A stretch of 64,000 nt of DNA from Planococcus citri (lineage: Eukaryota; Arthropoda; Insecta; Hemiptera; Pseudococcidae), in the NCBI RefSeq assembly GCF_950023065.1, contig NC_088681.1:44364836-44428835 (forward strand). Direction: 5' to 3'. The notes beneath the pieces were generated by a model. It was not told the origin of the DNA. It saw nothing but the letters and a program-made list of their open reading frames with translations, and searched no databases. Both the position numbers and the translations under genes were made by a program. Shown here in pieces: positions 63,231-64,000 of this stretch (positions are counted from its first letter, which is position 1; each line of letters opens with the position of its first letter).

Positions 63231-63501
63231 TCATAAATAAATCATAGATTGAGCTGGTTTATATTTAACGGTGGATTTGATCGATGTTCCAGAGTGTCGA
63301 GGGCTTGATTTACTTTTCATTCGTTTGAAGTATATTAACTGTAATGCAACATATGCCAGAGCCAGGAATATCATGCAGACGATCAAGTCTTTCGATCGGT
63401 TCGATGATAAACCCAATACGGAAGCCGTTTCTGCATCGCATATTAAATCGTTGCCAGCGAATAATAATGTGTTATTTCGTAGACGTTTTGGGTAGTGACA
63501 T
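63231..63501 (-). CDS. 3'-terminal exon of a single-pass membrane protein (LRR-cap-like)
   Basis: An excellent acceptor (GATCTTTTTTTCTTTCTAG) precedes 90 open codons ending in TGA at 63,231-63,233; the exon begins with the last base of a split codon. The first residues are CHYPKRLRNNTLLFAG and NDLIC, a C-x-x-P....L.......C spacing like the second half of a leucine-rich-repeat C-terminal cap. After a short linker comes a hydrophobic span (LIVCMIFLALAYVALQLIYF), then KRMKSKSS and a basic tail of about 30 residues, which predicts a type I topology with a short cytoplasmic tail. Earlier exons must lie beyond the right edge. The coding call is fairly secure; the LRR assignment is inference from one motif. 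Confidence 0.55.
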
Positions 63502-64000
63502 CTAGAAAGAAAAAAAGATCAATTAATTAATGTTGACGAGCAAAATTATTGATTTTGATAAAAATATGTATTACGAAGAGGACGAAGGCCTAAAGTTCAA
63601 ATTGTTGCTTGAAAGAATTATATAATTCATAAGGAATAAATTATAATTTAATATTTTATTCGCAAAAAATCAGAAATGTTGAAAAAAAATACCATAATTA
63701 GGTATTCCACAAAATACCTATTCCTCCAGTAGTTATGGTTTAGCAAAATTTGACAATCTATTTAATGCAAATCGTTCCAAAATCGCACAAAAAGTATTCA
63801 ATTATGAACTTTCAGAACCTGAAAATGAAGATATAGCCTCCCTCCCCACAGTAAAAGACAATAATTTCATGGTGTTTCGATAGGTTATTATAAACCTGCG
63901 TGAAACCTTTTTTTGAGTGAAATGAGTGCTGATGAGTACTTATAATTTAATGAAATAAAAATAAACATAATATAATCTAACCGAATTCCAACGTTTGCCT

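Noticed and set aside
63271..63495. 74-codon plus-strand frame
   Set aside because: It is antisense to the membrane-protein exon, which has the better splice acceptor and a clear hydrophobic segment.
1..64000. tRNA or rRNA genes
   Set aside because: Scanning for B-box words (GGTTCGANNCC) and conserved rRNA blocks gave no complete candidate on either strand.

Overview
This is eukaryotic nuclear DNA: AT-rich, gene-poor, with spliced genes (GT-AG introns), many homopolymer runs and many non-autonomous repeats. The one complete gene encodes an insect-type fatty acyl-CoA reductase. Frequent GTAGGTA/TACCTAC words and the reductase suggest an arthropod, perhaps a sap-feeding hemipteran such as a scale insect or mealybug. 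That placement is inference; no rRNA, tRNA or mitochondrial marker is present to prove it.

Genes. On the minus strand at 53,820-60,186 I could assemble an eight-exon fatty acyl-CoA reductase gene (493 codons). Every splice junction is in phase and the poly(A) signal lies just past the stop. At the right edge (63,231-63,501, minus) is the last exon of a single-pass membrane protein; a C..P....L.......C pattern before the membrane segment resembles a leucine-rich-repeat C-terminal cap. Three further open frames (18,883-19,128 plus; 51,955-52,197 minus; 52,853-53,152 plus) have coding-like codons but no recognisable family, and are given with low confidence.

Repeats. Most of the rest is intergenic or intronic DNA with fold-back (long inverted repeat) elements: 10,879-12,017; 15,989-16,926; 22,321-23,711; 25,931-26,717; 34,530-35,536; 38,717-43,708; 49,064-50,374 and 54,849-55,636. 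None encodes a visible transposase. Several families share sequence modules, including a core containing the palindromic word TGGAGCCTCCAG that occurs in many places on both strands.

The most striking structure is a nest at 38.7-44.5 kb. A long palindrome is interrupted by a 3-kb hAT-like element with perfect 8-bp target duplications (ACTTGAAA). That element is itself interrupted by a second long palindrome flanked by TA. A one-armed third copy follows directly. A smaller nest of the same kind lies at 10.9-12.0 kb. The palindrome arms translate almost identically, so they are recent or kept alike, and transcripts across them would form long double-stranded hairpins.

The stretches between these blocks (about 12-16, 17.4-20.3, 26.7-34.2, 36.2-38.7, 44.5-49.1 and 50.4-53.8 kb) are mostly unique sequence in which I see no convincing gene.
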